DNA from: an uncultured Prevotella sp.
GTDB lineage: Bacteria; Bacteroidota; Bacteroidia; Bacteroidales; Bacteroidaceae
Length of the DNA: 10,868 nucleotides
NCBI GenBank assembly: GCA_900542795.1
Contig: UQPD01000086.1
Location: 1-10,868, forward strand
Reading direction: 5' to 3'
How positions within the stretch are numbered: position 1 is the stretch's first letter; each line of letters starts with the position of its first letter. Both the position numbers and the translations under genes were made by a program. A model generated the notes under the pieces. That model did not search any database. It worked only from the letters and a program-made list of their open reading frames with translations, and was not told the origin of the DNA. This document shows positions 1-7,432 of the stretch, in pieces.

Positions 1-49
1 ACGAGATTACTACGCGTCTCGTGGGCTCGGAGATGTGTATAAGAGACAG
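1..49. other. Illumina Nextera adapter (P7 / read-2 side), not genomic
   Basis: Positions 1-7 are the end of the P7 flow-cell primer. Positions 8-15 (TACTACGC) fit an 8-base i7 index, which read in reverse is GCGTAGTA. Positions 16-30 are the Nextera read-2 adapter (GTCTCGTGGGCTCGG), and 31-49 are the 19-bp Tn5 mosaic end AGATGTGTATAAGAGACAG. The order P7 tail, index, adapter, mosaic end is exactly that of a Nextera library molecule. Genomic sequence starts at 50, and this adapter is what truncates the peptidase gene next to it. Confidence 0.98.
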
Positions 50-2047
50 GTCTTTTTGTCCGTGGATGCAGAGGATGGGGGTATCCCATTTGCTTGCATA
101 AAGGTGTGGAGAGGTTGAGAAAACCTTTTGTACCTGTCCGTCGGCAGCCAACTTCCAAGGTGCAGAACCCATATCCCAGTTGGGGAACCACATCTCCTCG
201 GTTTCAACATATTGTTGCTGGGTGTTGTAAATGCCATCATGGGCAATGAAAGCTTTAAAACGCTTGTCGTGGTTACCTGCCAACCAATATACGCTATAGC
301 CACCAAAACTTGCACCTACGGCACCCAAATGCTCTTTGTCAACATAAGGTTCTTTGCAAATGTCGTCGATAGCACTTAAGTAGTCTTGCATGCAAAGTCC
401 TGAGTAGTCGCCAGAAATTTCTTCAAGCCATTCCATACCGAAACCAGGAAGACCACGACGGTTAGGTGCAACAACAATGTAGTCGTTGGCTGCCATAATT
501 TGCATATTCCAACGGAAACTCCAGAACTGACTAACAGGTGACTGTGGACCACCTTCGCAGAAAAGTAGGGTGGGGTATTTCTTGGCAGGATCGAAATGGG
601 GTGGATAAATTATCCAGCAAAGTTCTTGCTTGCCATCAACGGTCTTAACCCAACGTTCTTCAACTTTGCCAAATGTCAAGTTGTCGTAAAAGTATTGATT
701 TTCGTGTGTAAGCTGCTGGGCAGTTGCATTTTTCTTTAAGGGCAAAACAAAAACCTCGTCGGCAGCACTCATGCTTTGACGTTTGCAGTAGAGGCTTTTG
801 CCATCGGGAGCAAGACCTAATAAAGAATAGTCTGCTACATCCTGAGTTAAAGCTTTGTGCTCACCTTTTAAGTTCGTTTGGTAAATGTTAGTTTTACCAT
901 GCCAAACGCCTGTAAAGAAAAGAGTTTTGCTATCGTTACCCCAGCAAAATTCGTTGACACCACTTTCAAATTTTTCAGTGACGTATGTCTTTTTGTTTGT
1001 TTTCAAGTCGAGCACACAGAGGCGAGTGCGGTCGCTTTCGTAACCATCGCGTTCCATGCTACTCCAAGCTACGTAGCGTCCATTGGGTGAGAATTGTGGA
1101 TTTTGGTCGTAGCCCATGTTGCAATCTACTTTTGGATGGTTAACGGCTTGGTCTTTAAGCGAACGGTCTTCTTCTATGGCAGGGGCTACATAGTCGGCAG
1201 GTTTGCAGAGGTTGCGTGTTTTACCTGTTGCGAGATTGTATAGATAAATATCGCTGTCTGTGCTAATGGCATAGGCTTTACCCACTTTTTTGCGACAGGT
1301 GTAGGCAATGGTTTTAGCATCAGGACTCCAAGCAAGTTGTTCGATGCCCCCAAAAGGCATCATGGGACATTCGTAGGGTTCGCCTTCAAGCAAATCCTTG
1401 GTTTCGCCCACTTGTTTGCCATCAAAGTCTGCAATAAAGGGGTGGGGGGCAGAGGTTACATAAGTATCCCAATGTTTATACATTAAGTCGTTAATAACCA
1501 TGCCTGTGGCCAAGGGTAAATCAGCATCATTCTTTTGAATGCTGTGGTTTTGGTCTACTTCCATCACCAGTATTACTTTCTTGCCATCAGGCGAGAAAAG
1601 GAAGTCTGCAATGTCGCTTTTTGTGTTTGAAATTTGCTGACGGTTTGTTCCGTCCACATTCATTTTCCAAAGTTGGCTGCTACCACTTTCTGCTGAAAGG
1701 AAAACAATCTCCTTGCCACCATTGATAAAAGTGGCCCCCATTTCGCTTTTAGAACTGGTAGTGAGTTGTTGACTTTTGCGTGTGGCAATGTCGAATGTGT
1801 AGAGCACAGAATGGCTCTTGTTTTGCTTAACACTGTAATACGTCACGGCATAAACAGCCTGTTTACCATTAGGCGAAATTTTAAATCCGCCTACACGTCC
1901 CATAGCCCAAAGAGCTTCGGGAGTCAAGCGGTCAGACTTCAGTGTAGGCTGTTGCTTGCCAATAAAGTCTTGCGCTTGTGCAGGGGTAACCGTAGCGGTA
2001 GCTGCTGCCAATGCTGTAGCTGTTAGCATGGTTGTAATGATGTTCAT
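50..2047 (-). CDS. Secreted S9-family serine peptidase (dipeptidyl peptidase 5-like), C-terminus cut off by the adapter
   Basis: A single open frame of 666 codons runs from ATG at 2047 to the adapter junction without a stop. Residues 1-25 look like a signal peptide ending in AQA, so export to the periplasm is likely; its n-region has no Lys or Arg, which is unusual. Residues about 45-430 contain repeated blades of the type SPNGK, SPDGKK and WSPDAK, as in the S9 beta-propeller that gates the active site. The alpha/beta hydrolase domain follows, with EGGPQ at 498-502 (oxyanion region) and the nucleophile motif GASFGG with Ser580. The last five genomic residues are HGQKD; Asp666 is the expected second member of the triad. 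The catalytic His and roughly the last 50 residues are missing, so the native protein was probably a little over 700 residues. The family removes dipeptides from peptides, and relatives in Porphyromonas serve amino-acid acquisition. It lies downstream of yidC on the same strand, behind a hairpin, so probably has its own transcript. An in-frame TAA lies two codons before the ATG and fixes the start. Confidence 0.9.
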
Positions 2048-2065
2048 ATTTTAAAATGTTATTTG

Positions 2066-2073
2066 CAAAATAA
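2066..2073 (-). promoter_or_regulatory. Possible -7 element for the S9 peptidase gene
   Basis: On the minus strand this reads TTATTTTG, seven of eight positions of the Bacteroidota -7 consensus TAnnTTTG, followed by C as is common. It lies 18 bp before the ATG at 2047 and directly downstream of the hairpin at 2077-2125, which is where a fresh promoter would be expected. The leader would be only about a dozen bases. I see no convincing -33 element. Confidence 0.3.
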
Positions 2074-2076
2074 GAA

Positions 2077-2125
2077 AGAAGCTAAAGGCCAAAACCATAG
2101 TGAATGGGTATAGCTTTTAGCTTCT
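2077..2125 (-). terminator. Stem-loop after yidC, probable intrinsic terminator
   Basis: Perfect 10-bp inverted repeat: AGAAGCTAAA at 2077-2086 and TTTAGCTTCT at 2116-2125, with a loop of about 29 bases. Read on the minus strand it is followed at once by a T-rich run (TTCTTATTTTG), the arrangement of a rho-independent terminator for yidC, although the stem is AT-rich. A weaker inverted repeat sits just upstream (TTTTCAG at 2150-2156 with CTGAAAA at 2177-2183). An alternative role is a structured leader of the peptidase gene, whose start is 30 bp away. Confidence 0.5.
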
Positions 2126-2214
2126 CAATTAGTAGTTTATGCTTGTGCCTTTTCAGCTTTTTCGTTGGAAGTGTAACTGAAAAAGACGCATGATGCATTA
2201 AGTAAGTAGTCTTA

Positions 2215-4110
2215 TTACTGCTGTTGTTGACGGCGCTGCTGAATTTCTTGCTGGCGCTTCATCATTTCCTCTTGTTGTTTTTGCAGTGCTTCGAGGCGAG
2301 CAGCCAATCCGCTTGGTTTTTTGTTCGGATTGTTTTTGTTGGCTTGATAGTTCGCTTCGAGCTTGGCAAGGAGTTTCTTGTCATCTGTGGTTTTACGCAA
2401 GTACCACATTGTGAGCGCACTGAAGAGAAGCGAGATGAAGTAGTAATAGTTCAAACCAGCTGAGTATTTGTTGAACATGAAGAAGAAGAACAGCGGCATG
2501 AGCATCATCATCCATTGCATCATCTTCATTTGCTGAGCCTGTTCGCCCGACATAGTTTCGCGCTGCTGACGCATGGTCATGAAACTATAGAGCAAGTTAG
2601 TGGCACAGAACAAGAGGCAGAACAAGCTGAGGTGGTTGCCCAAGCCCCAAATGTTTACGTTCCACGAAATGAGAGAGTCGTAAGTTGAGAGGTCGTCAGC
2701 CCAAAGGAAACTTTGCTGACGGAGTTCGATAGCATTTGGCACGAAGTTGAACATCGCAATCCAAATAGGCATTTGGATGAGCATAGGCAAGCAACCTCCC
2801 ATGGGGCTAACTCCATACTGCGAATAAAGTGTCATGGTTTCTTGCTGACGCTTCATGGCATCTTCTTGCTTAGGATATTTGGCTGCAATCTCATCTACTT
2901 TAGGCTTGAGCACACGCATTTTGGCACTGCTTAAATAGCTCTTACGTGTGGGCACATACACAATGGCACGGAGTAAGAGTGTGATGAGTAACAACACAAT
3001 GCCCATGGGCAAACCAAGACGAGTAAAGAAGTCGAACACGTAGAGTGTGAAGAAACGGTTAATCCATTTCACGATAGGCCAACCCAAGTAAACTAAGCCT
3101 TGCAAGTCGTTGTCGTGTTCCGACACCTTGTAGTTGTCCATTTTTTGGAGCAAACGGTAGTTGTTAGGACCAAAATAGAATTGGAACTTTGATGGTTTAG
3201 CACCACTGGCATCAAAGTTGGCTGCCATGTTAGCTTCATAGTTTTTTAAGTAGCCACAGCCTTCCTCTAATTGCTCGCTCTTTACGTTTACATTCTTCAT
3301 AGGTTCGGCTGCCAAAAGCACCGAACTGAAGTATTGGTTTTTAAAGGCAATCCAATCGACACTTTCAGTTACGCTTTCCTCCTTTGTTTCGTTTTCGGGC
3401 ATTTTTTTAGTGTCGTCATCGTGTTTCTTGTAGGTAAGCGTAGAGTACATGTTTTCAAAGTAGAAACCCTTTTCTTGTTGAGCTACGCGATCGTGCCAAT
3501 CTAATTGGATGCTCTGTGTGCTCGAGGGTAAATACTTTTGCAAGCCGTTAGCTTTCACTGTGAAGTTAACCAAGTAGTTATCGGGCAGGAGTTTGTAGTC
3601 AACATCAAGTGTTGCACCATCTGCTGCAGTAAGGCGCATGGTTACTGTGCTGTCGGTTGCATGAACGGGGGTAAAGAAGTAATTGTCGAAACTGAGTGTT
3701 CCCTCTTTGGTGTCGAGCTTAAAGTTTAAACCCGCATCTTTTGCGCTGTAAAGCAAGAGGGGATTCTCTTTCTTTGCCTCAAAATCTTTGTAGCTTTTGT
3801 ACTCATTCAAGCGCACTTCGCTGATGGCACCGCCCTTTGTGTTTACCTTTACAGTCACTTTGTTGTTCTTCAGCACTACATCGTGTGCTTCGCCTTGTGT
3901 GGCAGCAAAGAAAATGTCTGTACTGTCAGTAGTGGCTTGTGTGGCAACAGCTTTAGTTGCGGCATCTTGCTGCTTATTGTCTGCTGCTTTCTGAGAGGTC
4001 TGTTCGGTCTGATTGCCTTGCAGGTTTTTCTCTTGATTTGTGTTGTACCAACTGAATCCAATTAGTACAGCTGCCATAAGCACCAGTCCAATAATCGTGT
4101 TTTTATCCAT
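2215..4110 (-). CDS. yidC: Membrane protein insertase YidC
   Basis: A 631-residue YidC/Oxa1/Alb3 insertase, which places membrane proteins into the inner membrane alone or with SecYEG. Residues 5-23 form the N-terminal membrane anchor. Residues 24-65 are a Gln/Lys/Ala/Thr-rich linker, and about 66-340 form the beta-rich periplasmic domain found in Gram-negative members. The conserved insertase domain spans about 365-575. It has the segment around 367-387 with Arg381, matching the groove Arg of E. coli YidC, then the cytoplasmic amphipathic hairpin (about 395-430), the signature GCLPMLIQMPIW (439-450), and hydrophobic helices near 491-512, 530-546 and 553-571. The tail (about 575-631) is Lys/Gln/Arg-rich, probably coiled coil, ending in a Gln/Arg run; similar basic tails are known to contact ribosomes in some species. 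Two consecutive TAA stops end the gene. The 129-bp gap to pyrG shows no TAnnTTTG element on this strand, so transcription from the pyrG promoter is likely. Confidence 0.98.
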   Translation of the reverse strand: MDKNTIIGLVLMAAVLIGFSWYNTNQEKNLQGNQTEQTSQKAADNKQQDAATKAVATQATTDSTDIFFAATQGEAHDVVLKNNKVTVKVNTKGGAISEVRLNEYKSYKDFEAKKENPLLLYSAKDAGLNFKLDTKEGTLSFDNYFFTPVHATDSTVTMRLTAADGATLDVDYKLLPDNYLVNFTVKANGLQKYLPSSTQSIQLDWHDRVAQQEKGFYFENMYSTLTYKKHDDDTKKMPENETKEESVTESVDWIAFKNQYFSSVLLAAEPMKNVNVKSEQLEEGCGYLKNYEANMAANFDASGAKPSKFQFYFGPNNYRLLQKMDNYKVSEHDNDLQGLVYLGWPIVKWINRFFTLYVFDFFTRLGLPMGIVLLLITLLLRAIVYVPTRKSYLSSAKMRVLKPKVDEIAAKYPKQEDAMKRQQETMTLYSQYGVSPMGGCLPMLIQMPIWIAMFNFVPNAIELRQQSFLWADDLSTYDSLISWNVNIWGLGNHLSLFCLLFCATNLLYSFMTMRQQRETMSGEQAQQMKMMQWMMMLMPLFFFFMFNKYSAGLNYYYFISLLFSALTMWYLRKTTDDKKLLAKLEANYQANKNNPNKKPSGLAARLEALQKQQEEMMKRQQEIQQRRQQQQ

Positions 4111-4121
4111 ATTTGTTTTTA

Positions 4122-4247
4122 AGTTTGGAGTTTTGGGGTTATGAGGTTATAATGTTACGTATGGGTGGTTTAACCCTTATTTGTTGTGTTGGTTATATAT
4201 GCACCTGAAAGGTAACATTATAACCTTTAACCTCAAAACCTAAAACT
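4122..4247. repeat. Long imperfect inverted repeat between pyrG and yidC
   Basis: The left arm (4122-4158) and right arm (4212-4247) are imperfect reverse complements of about 36 bases with a perfect 15-bp core: AGGTTATAATGTTAC at 4144-4158 and GTAACATTATAACCT at 4212-4226. The loop is about 53 bases and contains TTAACCCTTATTT (4170-4182), a 13-mer that recurs in the galE-nspC gap. The right arm overlaps the last codons and stop of pyrG. In RNA it could form a long hairpin that terminates, protects the 3' end of pyrG mRNA, or attenuates read-through into yidC. No T-run follows it closely on either strand. Confidence 0.75.
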
Positions 4248-5847
4248 CTTTATTGTTAATTGCGGCTTTAATAAAGTCGAGGAACAATGGATGGGGTTTA
4301 AGCACTGTGCTTGAGTATTCGGGGTGGAATTGTGTACCCACGTACCATGTCAGTGTTGGAATTTCCACAATCTCAACCAAGTCGGTGTCGGGGTTGGTTC
4401 CTACACACTCCATGCCAGCTTCCTCGTATTGCGAACGGAAATCGTTATTAAATTCGTAGCGGTGGCGATGACGTTCGCGAATCACCTCCTTGCCATAAAT
4501 TTCGCGTACACGGCTACCTTCGCGCAAGTTACATTCGTAACCTCCTAAACGCATTGTGCCACCCATGTTCGTAATGTTTTTTTGGTCCTCCATGAGGTCA
4601 ATCACATTATGATCGGTTTTAACATCCATCTCGGCAGAGTTGGCATCAGCATAGCCTAATACATTGCGTCCGAACTCGATAACCATCATTTGCATACCCA
4701 AGCAGATACCAAAGGTGGGCTTGTTATTTTCGCGACAATATTGTGTGGCAATAATTTTGCCCTCAATGCCACGTTGACCAAAACCTGGACAGATAACATA
4801 GCCATCCATGCCTTTAAGCATTTCGGCTACATTCTCTTGTGTGATTTTCTCTGAGTTAATGAAGTGGCACTTTACCTTGCGATCATTATAGGTGCCAGCT
4901 TGCGATAATGCCTCAAGAATGCTCTTGTAGGCATCTTGCAAATCATATTTGCCCACCAATCCGATGTTGATAATCTCGGTTGCTTTGTGACGGCGGTCAA
5001 GAAATGAACGCCAAGGACCTAATCCCGGAGTTTCGCCAACAGGCATATCTAATTTGCGCAGAATGGTTGCATCCAATCCTTGCTCTTGCATGCGCAGTGG
5101 CACTTCGTAGATGGTAGGCATGTCGAGGCTTTGCACAACAGCCTCGGGTGAAACATTACAAAACGCAGCAATCTTACGGCGGAGTCCTGCTCCTAACTCA
5201 TGTTCAGCGCGGAGCACTAAGATGTCGGGCTGAATACCTAAGCTCTGTAACTCTTTAACAGAGTGTTGTGTAGGTTTGGTCTTCAACTCACCTGCTGCTG
5301 CAAGATAGGGAACATAGGTGAGGTGAACGCAAACGGCATTTTTGCCTAAGTCCCATTTTAATTGACGAATGGCTTCAAGGAAGGGTTGTCCTTCGATATC
5401 GCCAACGGTTCCGCCAATTTCGGTAATTACAAAATCGTATTTCTTGGTTTTGCCCAAATAGAGCATGTCGCGCTTAATTTCATCCGTGATATGCGGAATA
5501 ACCTGAATGGTCTTGCCAAGATAGTCGCCGCGACGTTCTTTGTCAATCACGCTCTGGTAAATGCGTCCAGTAGTGAAATTGTTGTAGCGAGTAGTGTGAA
5601 TACCCGTGAAACGTTCGTAGTGTCCAAGGTCCAAGTCGGTTTCCTGTCCATCGTCTGTCACGTAACACTCACCATGTTCGTAGGGGTTGAGTGTACCTGG
5701 GTCAATATTGATGTAAGGATCAAACTTTTGAATCGTGATGCTGAAACCACGAGCCTGCAACAATTTGCCGATAGATGCGGCAATAATTCCTTTACCGAGT
5801 GAGGAAGCTACGCCTCCTGTCACGAAAATGTACTTAGTCTCTGACAT
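4240..5847 (-). CDS. pyrG: CTP synthase (glutamine-hydrolysing)
   Basis: Cytosolic enzyme making CTP from UTP, ATP and glutamine, the last step of de novo pyrimidine nucleotide synthesis. The length of 535 residues is normal. The N-terminal amidoligase domain (about 1-270) opens with the ATP-binding loop GGVASSLGKG (11-20), continues with KFDPYINIDPGTLNPYEHGE (41-60), and has the metal/nucleotide motif EIGGTVGDIE (143-152). The C-terminal class I glutamine amidotransferase domain (about 292-535) has PGFGQRGIEGK (354-364), the nucleophile Cys382 in GICLGMQ, and His508 and Glu510 in QFHPEY, so the Cys-His-Glu triad is complete. The start ATG at 5847 is followed by the usual ETKYIFVTGG N-terminus. 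It is first in a minus-strand run with yidC, and its stop codon lies inside the inverted repeat at 4122-4247. A TAnnTTTG element lies about 40 bp upstream. Confidence 0.99.
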   Translation of the reverse strand: MSETKYIFVTGGVASSLGKGIIAASIGKLLQARGFSITIQKFDPYINIDPGTLNPYEHGECYVTDDGQETDLDLGHYERFTGIHTTRYNNFTTGRIYQSVIDKERRGDYLGKTIQVIPHITDEIKRDMLYLGKTKKYDFVITEIGGTVGDIEGQPFLEAIRQLKWDLGKNAVCVHLTYVPYLAAAGELKTKPTQHSVKELQSLGIQPDILVLRAEHELGAGLRRKIAAFCNVSPEAVVQSLDMPTIYEVPLRMQEQGLDATILRKLDMPVGETPGLGPWRSFLDRRHKATEIINIGLVGKYDLQDAYKSILEALSQAGTYNDRKVKCHFINSEKITQENVAEMLKGMDGYVICPGFGQRGIEGKIIATQYCRENNKPTFGICLGMQMMVIEFGRNVLGYADANSAEMDVKTDHNVIDLMEDQKNITNMGGTMRLGGYECNLREGSRVREIYGKEVIRERHRHRYEFNNDFRSQYEEAGMECVGTNPDTDLVEIVEIPTLTWYVGTQFHPEYSSTVLKPHPLFLDFIKAAINNKEF

Positions 5848-5885
5848 TTTGTGTTGATTTTGAAAGTTTCGAATGTTTCAGCATG

Positions 5886-5893
5886 CAAAGTTA
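5886..5893 (-). promoter_or_regulatory. Bacteroidota -7 promoter element for pyrG
   Basis: On the minus strand this reads TAACTTTG followed by C, an exact TAnnTTTG match, 38 bp upstream of the pyrG ATG. A TTTG at 5917-5920 (minus strand) could be the -33 element, but the 23-base spacer is slightly longer than the usual roughly 20. Confidence 0.65.
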
Positions 5894-5905
5894 ATGTTTT
5901 TCTGT

Positions 5906-5913
5906 TACCTTTG
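5906..5913 (+). promoter_or_regulatory. Bacteroidota -7 promoter element for rsmG
   Basis: TACCTTTG followed by C is an exact TAnnTTTG match, 20 bp before the rsmG ATG, giving a leader of roughly a dozen bases. No clear -33 TTTG is seen. It is 12 bp from the oppositely facing pyrG element, so the two promoters overlap. Confidence 0.65.
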
Positions 5914-5933
5914 CAGCAAATTAAGTAAAAAAT

Positions 5934-6560
5934 ATGAACAAAGAGATTATCTTTCAATACTTTCAAGAGCTTACTGACGTTCAGCGTGAGCAGTTTGCGC
6001 AATTAGATGCGCTCTATCGTGAGTGGAATGCTAAAATCAATGTTATTTCGCGCAAGGACATTGACAATCTTTATCCGCATCACGTGCTCCATTCGTTGGG
6101 TATTGCTAAGGTTATTAACTTTCGTCCAGGAACAAAGATTATGGACATTGGCACCGGGGGTGGTTTTCCTGGTATTCCTTTGGCTATTCTTTTTCCAGAG
6201 TGTCAGTTTAAACTCATTGATAGCATTGGTAAAAAAATTAAGGTTGCTTCGGCTGTTGCGCAAGCTATTGGTTTGAAGAATGTGCAGATTGAGCATCGCA
6301 ATGTAATGGAGGAGAAGGCGAAGTATGATTTCGTGGTGAGTCGAGCTGTGATGAATGCTTCAGACTTGGTTAAATTGGTGCGAAAAAATATTAGCCGTGA
6401 ACAACGCAATGCTTTACCTAACGGATTGATTTGTTTGAAGGGTGGTGATGTTACTGAAGAAATGGCACCCTTTGCAAACTGCTCGGAAGTATGGAACTTG
6501 AGTCAATATTTTGCGGATGAGTTCTTTGAAACTAAAAAGGTTACTTACATTCAGCTATAG
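5934..6560 (+). CDS. rsmG: 16S rRNA (guanine-527-N7)-methyltransferase
   Basis: RsmG (GidB) methylates N7 of G527 in the 530 loop of 16S rRNA using S-adenosylmethionine; loss of the enzyme gives low-level streptomycin resistance in several bacteria. The 208 residues match the family. The N-terminal part has the typical LYREWNAKINVISRKD (27-42) and HHVLHSL (49-55). The Rossmann SAM site is MDIGTGGGFPGIPLA (70-84), followed by the acidic ligand region LIDSIGKK (94-101) and VSRAV (135-139). LICLKGGD (165-172) matches the end of the family fold. It starts the plus-strand run, diverging from pyrG, and is followed after 57 bp by a metallo-hydrolase gene that probably shares its transcript. The leader is A-rich with no Shine-Dalgarno sequence. 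Confidence 0.97.
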   Translation: MNKEIIFQYFQELTDVQREQFAQLDALYREWNAKINVISRKDIDNLYPHHVLHSLGIAKVINFRPGTKIMDIGTGGGFPGIPLAILFPECQFKLIDSIGKKIKVASAVAQAIGLKNVQIEHRNVMEEKAKYDFVVSRAVMNASDLVKLVRKNISREQRNALPNGLICLKGGDVTEEMAPFANCSEVWNLSQYFADEFFETKKVTYIQL

Positions 6561-6617
6561 GGACTCCTTTTTAATTGAGTCATCTCTGCTTTTACATTTT
6601 TAAAATTTTAGTAAAAC

Positions 6618-7253
6618 ATGCAGATAAATAGATTTTGCGTAAATATGATTCAAGAGAACTGTTATTTGGTGTGGGACGAAACACGTCAAGCAGCTCTCAT
6701 TGATTGTGGTGCCTATTATGATGAGGAGCGAAAGGCAATAAGCAGTGTTGTTGCCGAAAAGAATCTTACGCTAACACACCTCTTTAATACGCACGCTCAT
6801 TTTGACCATTTGTTTGGTGCCTCCTATATATATAAGGAGTATGGCGTGAAAATTGAACTTTGTGCAGCTGAACAAGAGACTTATGCGCAAGCTGCAAAGT
6901 TTATGACAAACGATTTGCATCTTAATTTGTCGTTAGAACTTCCTCCTGTGGGACGTTGGTTTAACGATGGTGACAAACTTAGTTTTGGTAATACCACGTT
7001 CGAGGTGATAGCTACTCCTGGTCATACACCTGGTGGTGTGTGCTTTTATTGTAAGGAAGACAATGTGCTATTTACGGGGGATAGTCTCTTCCGTCAAGGC
7101 ATCGGTCGGTGCGATTTTCCTGGAGGTAACGAAACGCAATTGGTGCATGCACTTAAAACTCGTATTTTGACACTTCCAGGTTGTGTGCAAGTGCTTCCTG
7201 GGCATGGTGATATATCAACGATTGCCGAGGAGAACCGTACGTTTATGTATTAA
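6618..7253 (+). CDS. Metallo-beta-lactamase-fold hydrolase (glyoxalase II-like)
   Basis: A 211-residue single-domain cytosolic protein with a full set of metallo-beta-lactamase metal ligands: THAHFDH with His59, His61, Asp63 and His64, then His136 in TPGHTPGG, Asp155 in FTGDSLF, and His196 in LPGHGD. This is the binuclear zinc pattern of glyoxalase II-type thioesterases (GloB-like). GDSLFRQGIGRCDFPGG (154-170) is typical of the short bacterial subgroup. That subgroup lacks the C-terminal glutathione-binding domain of classical GloB, so hydrolysis of a small thioester is likely but the natural substrate is unknown. The ATG at 6618 follows an AT-rich stretch (TAAAATTTTA) without a Shine-Dalgarno sequence. 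It is 57 bp downstream of rsmG on the same strand with no clear promoter between, so co-transcription is likely; I see no functional link between the two. Confidence 0.9.
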   Translation: MQINRFCVNMIQENCYLVWDETRQAALIDCGAYYDEERKAISSVVAEKNLTLTHLFNTHAHFDHLFGASYIYKEYGVKIELCAAEQETYAQAAKFMTNDLHLNLSLELPPVGRWFNDGDKLSFGNTTFEVIATPGHTPGGVCFYCKEDNVLFTGDSLFRQGIGRCDFPGGNETQLVHALKTRILTLPGCVQVLPGHGDISTIAEENRTFMY

Positions 7254-7286
7254 GATGCTGAGACTGGAAAATCTGATTAAAGTGTT

Positions 7287-7335
7287 CTTTTGCAGTCAAA
7301 GTTTACGAAAAAGCCTTAACATGGACTGAAAAAAG
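7287..7335 (+). terminator. Weak inverted repeat after the hydrolase gene, possible terminator
   Basis: CTTTTGCAGTC at 7287-7297 and GACTGAAAAAAG at 7324-7335 can pair as CAGTC/GACTG plus a T/A stretch with one mismatch, around a loop of 26 bases. It lies 33 bp after the hydrolase stop, where a terminator would be expected, but no T-run follows. The surrounding 179-bp gap otherwise holds only the galE promoter. Confidence 0.3.
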
Positions 7336-7387
7336 CGTTGGGTAAAATATTTTGTCTATAATATTTTTATAAACCATAAAAAAACTA

Positions 7388-7395
7388 TACTTTTG
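7388..7395 (+). promoter_or_regulatory. Bacteroidota -7 promoter element for galE
   Basis: TACTTTTG followed by C is an exact TAnnTTTG match 37 bp before the galE ATG, in a very A/T-rich stretch. A TTTG at 7351-7354 is too far upstream (33 bp) to be the standard -33 partner. The 10-mer CTTTTGCAGT here (7390-7399) also occurs at 7287-7296. The A-rich leader with ATCAAACAAATC is typical of well-translated Bacteroidota genes. Confidence 0.65.
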
Positions 7396-7432
7396 CAGTA
7401 ACGAATACTCATCAAACAAATCATTAAGTCTC

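Noticed and set aside
10..315. 101-residue minus-strand frame ending in LLYTSPSPRDA
   Set aside because: The C-terminal residues are translated Nextera adapter, a well-known contaminant signature, and the rest lies out of frame over the S9 peptidase.
2082..2195. 37-codon minus-strand ATG frame between yidC and the peptidase gene
   Set aside because: It overlaps the terminator-like hairpin, has a low-complexity basic middle, and shows no recognisable domain.
2137..2214. After the double TAA of yidC, 24 sense codons continue in the same frame and end in a tail reading SNEKAEKAQA
   Set aside because: YidC already has a complete basic tail before two consecutive stops, and a chance open stretch of this length is common. 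Recoding would be needed for it to matter. A relative with this tail fused to YidC would revive the idea.
5362..5802. 146-residue plus-strand frame inside pyrG
   Set aside because: It is antisense to strongly conserved pyrG coding sequence, with no upstream promoter or recognisable product.
7254..7432. Search for a small gene or riboswitch in the 179-bp gap before galE
   Set aside because: Only a weak inverted repeat and the galE promoter element are visible; no riboswitch-like conserved core or credible start codon was found.
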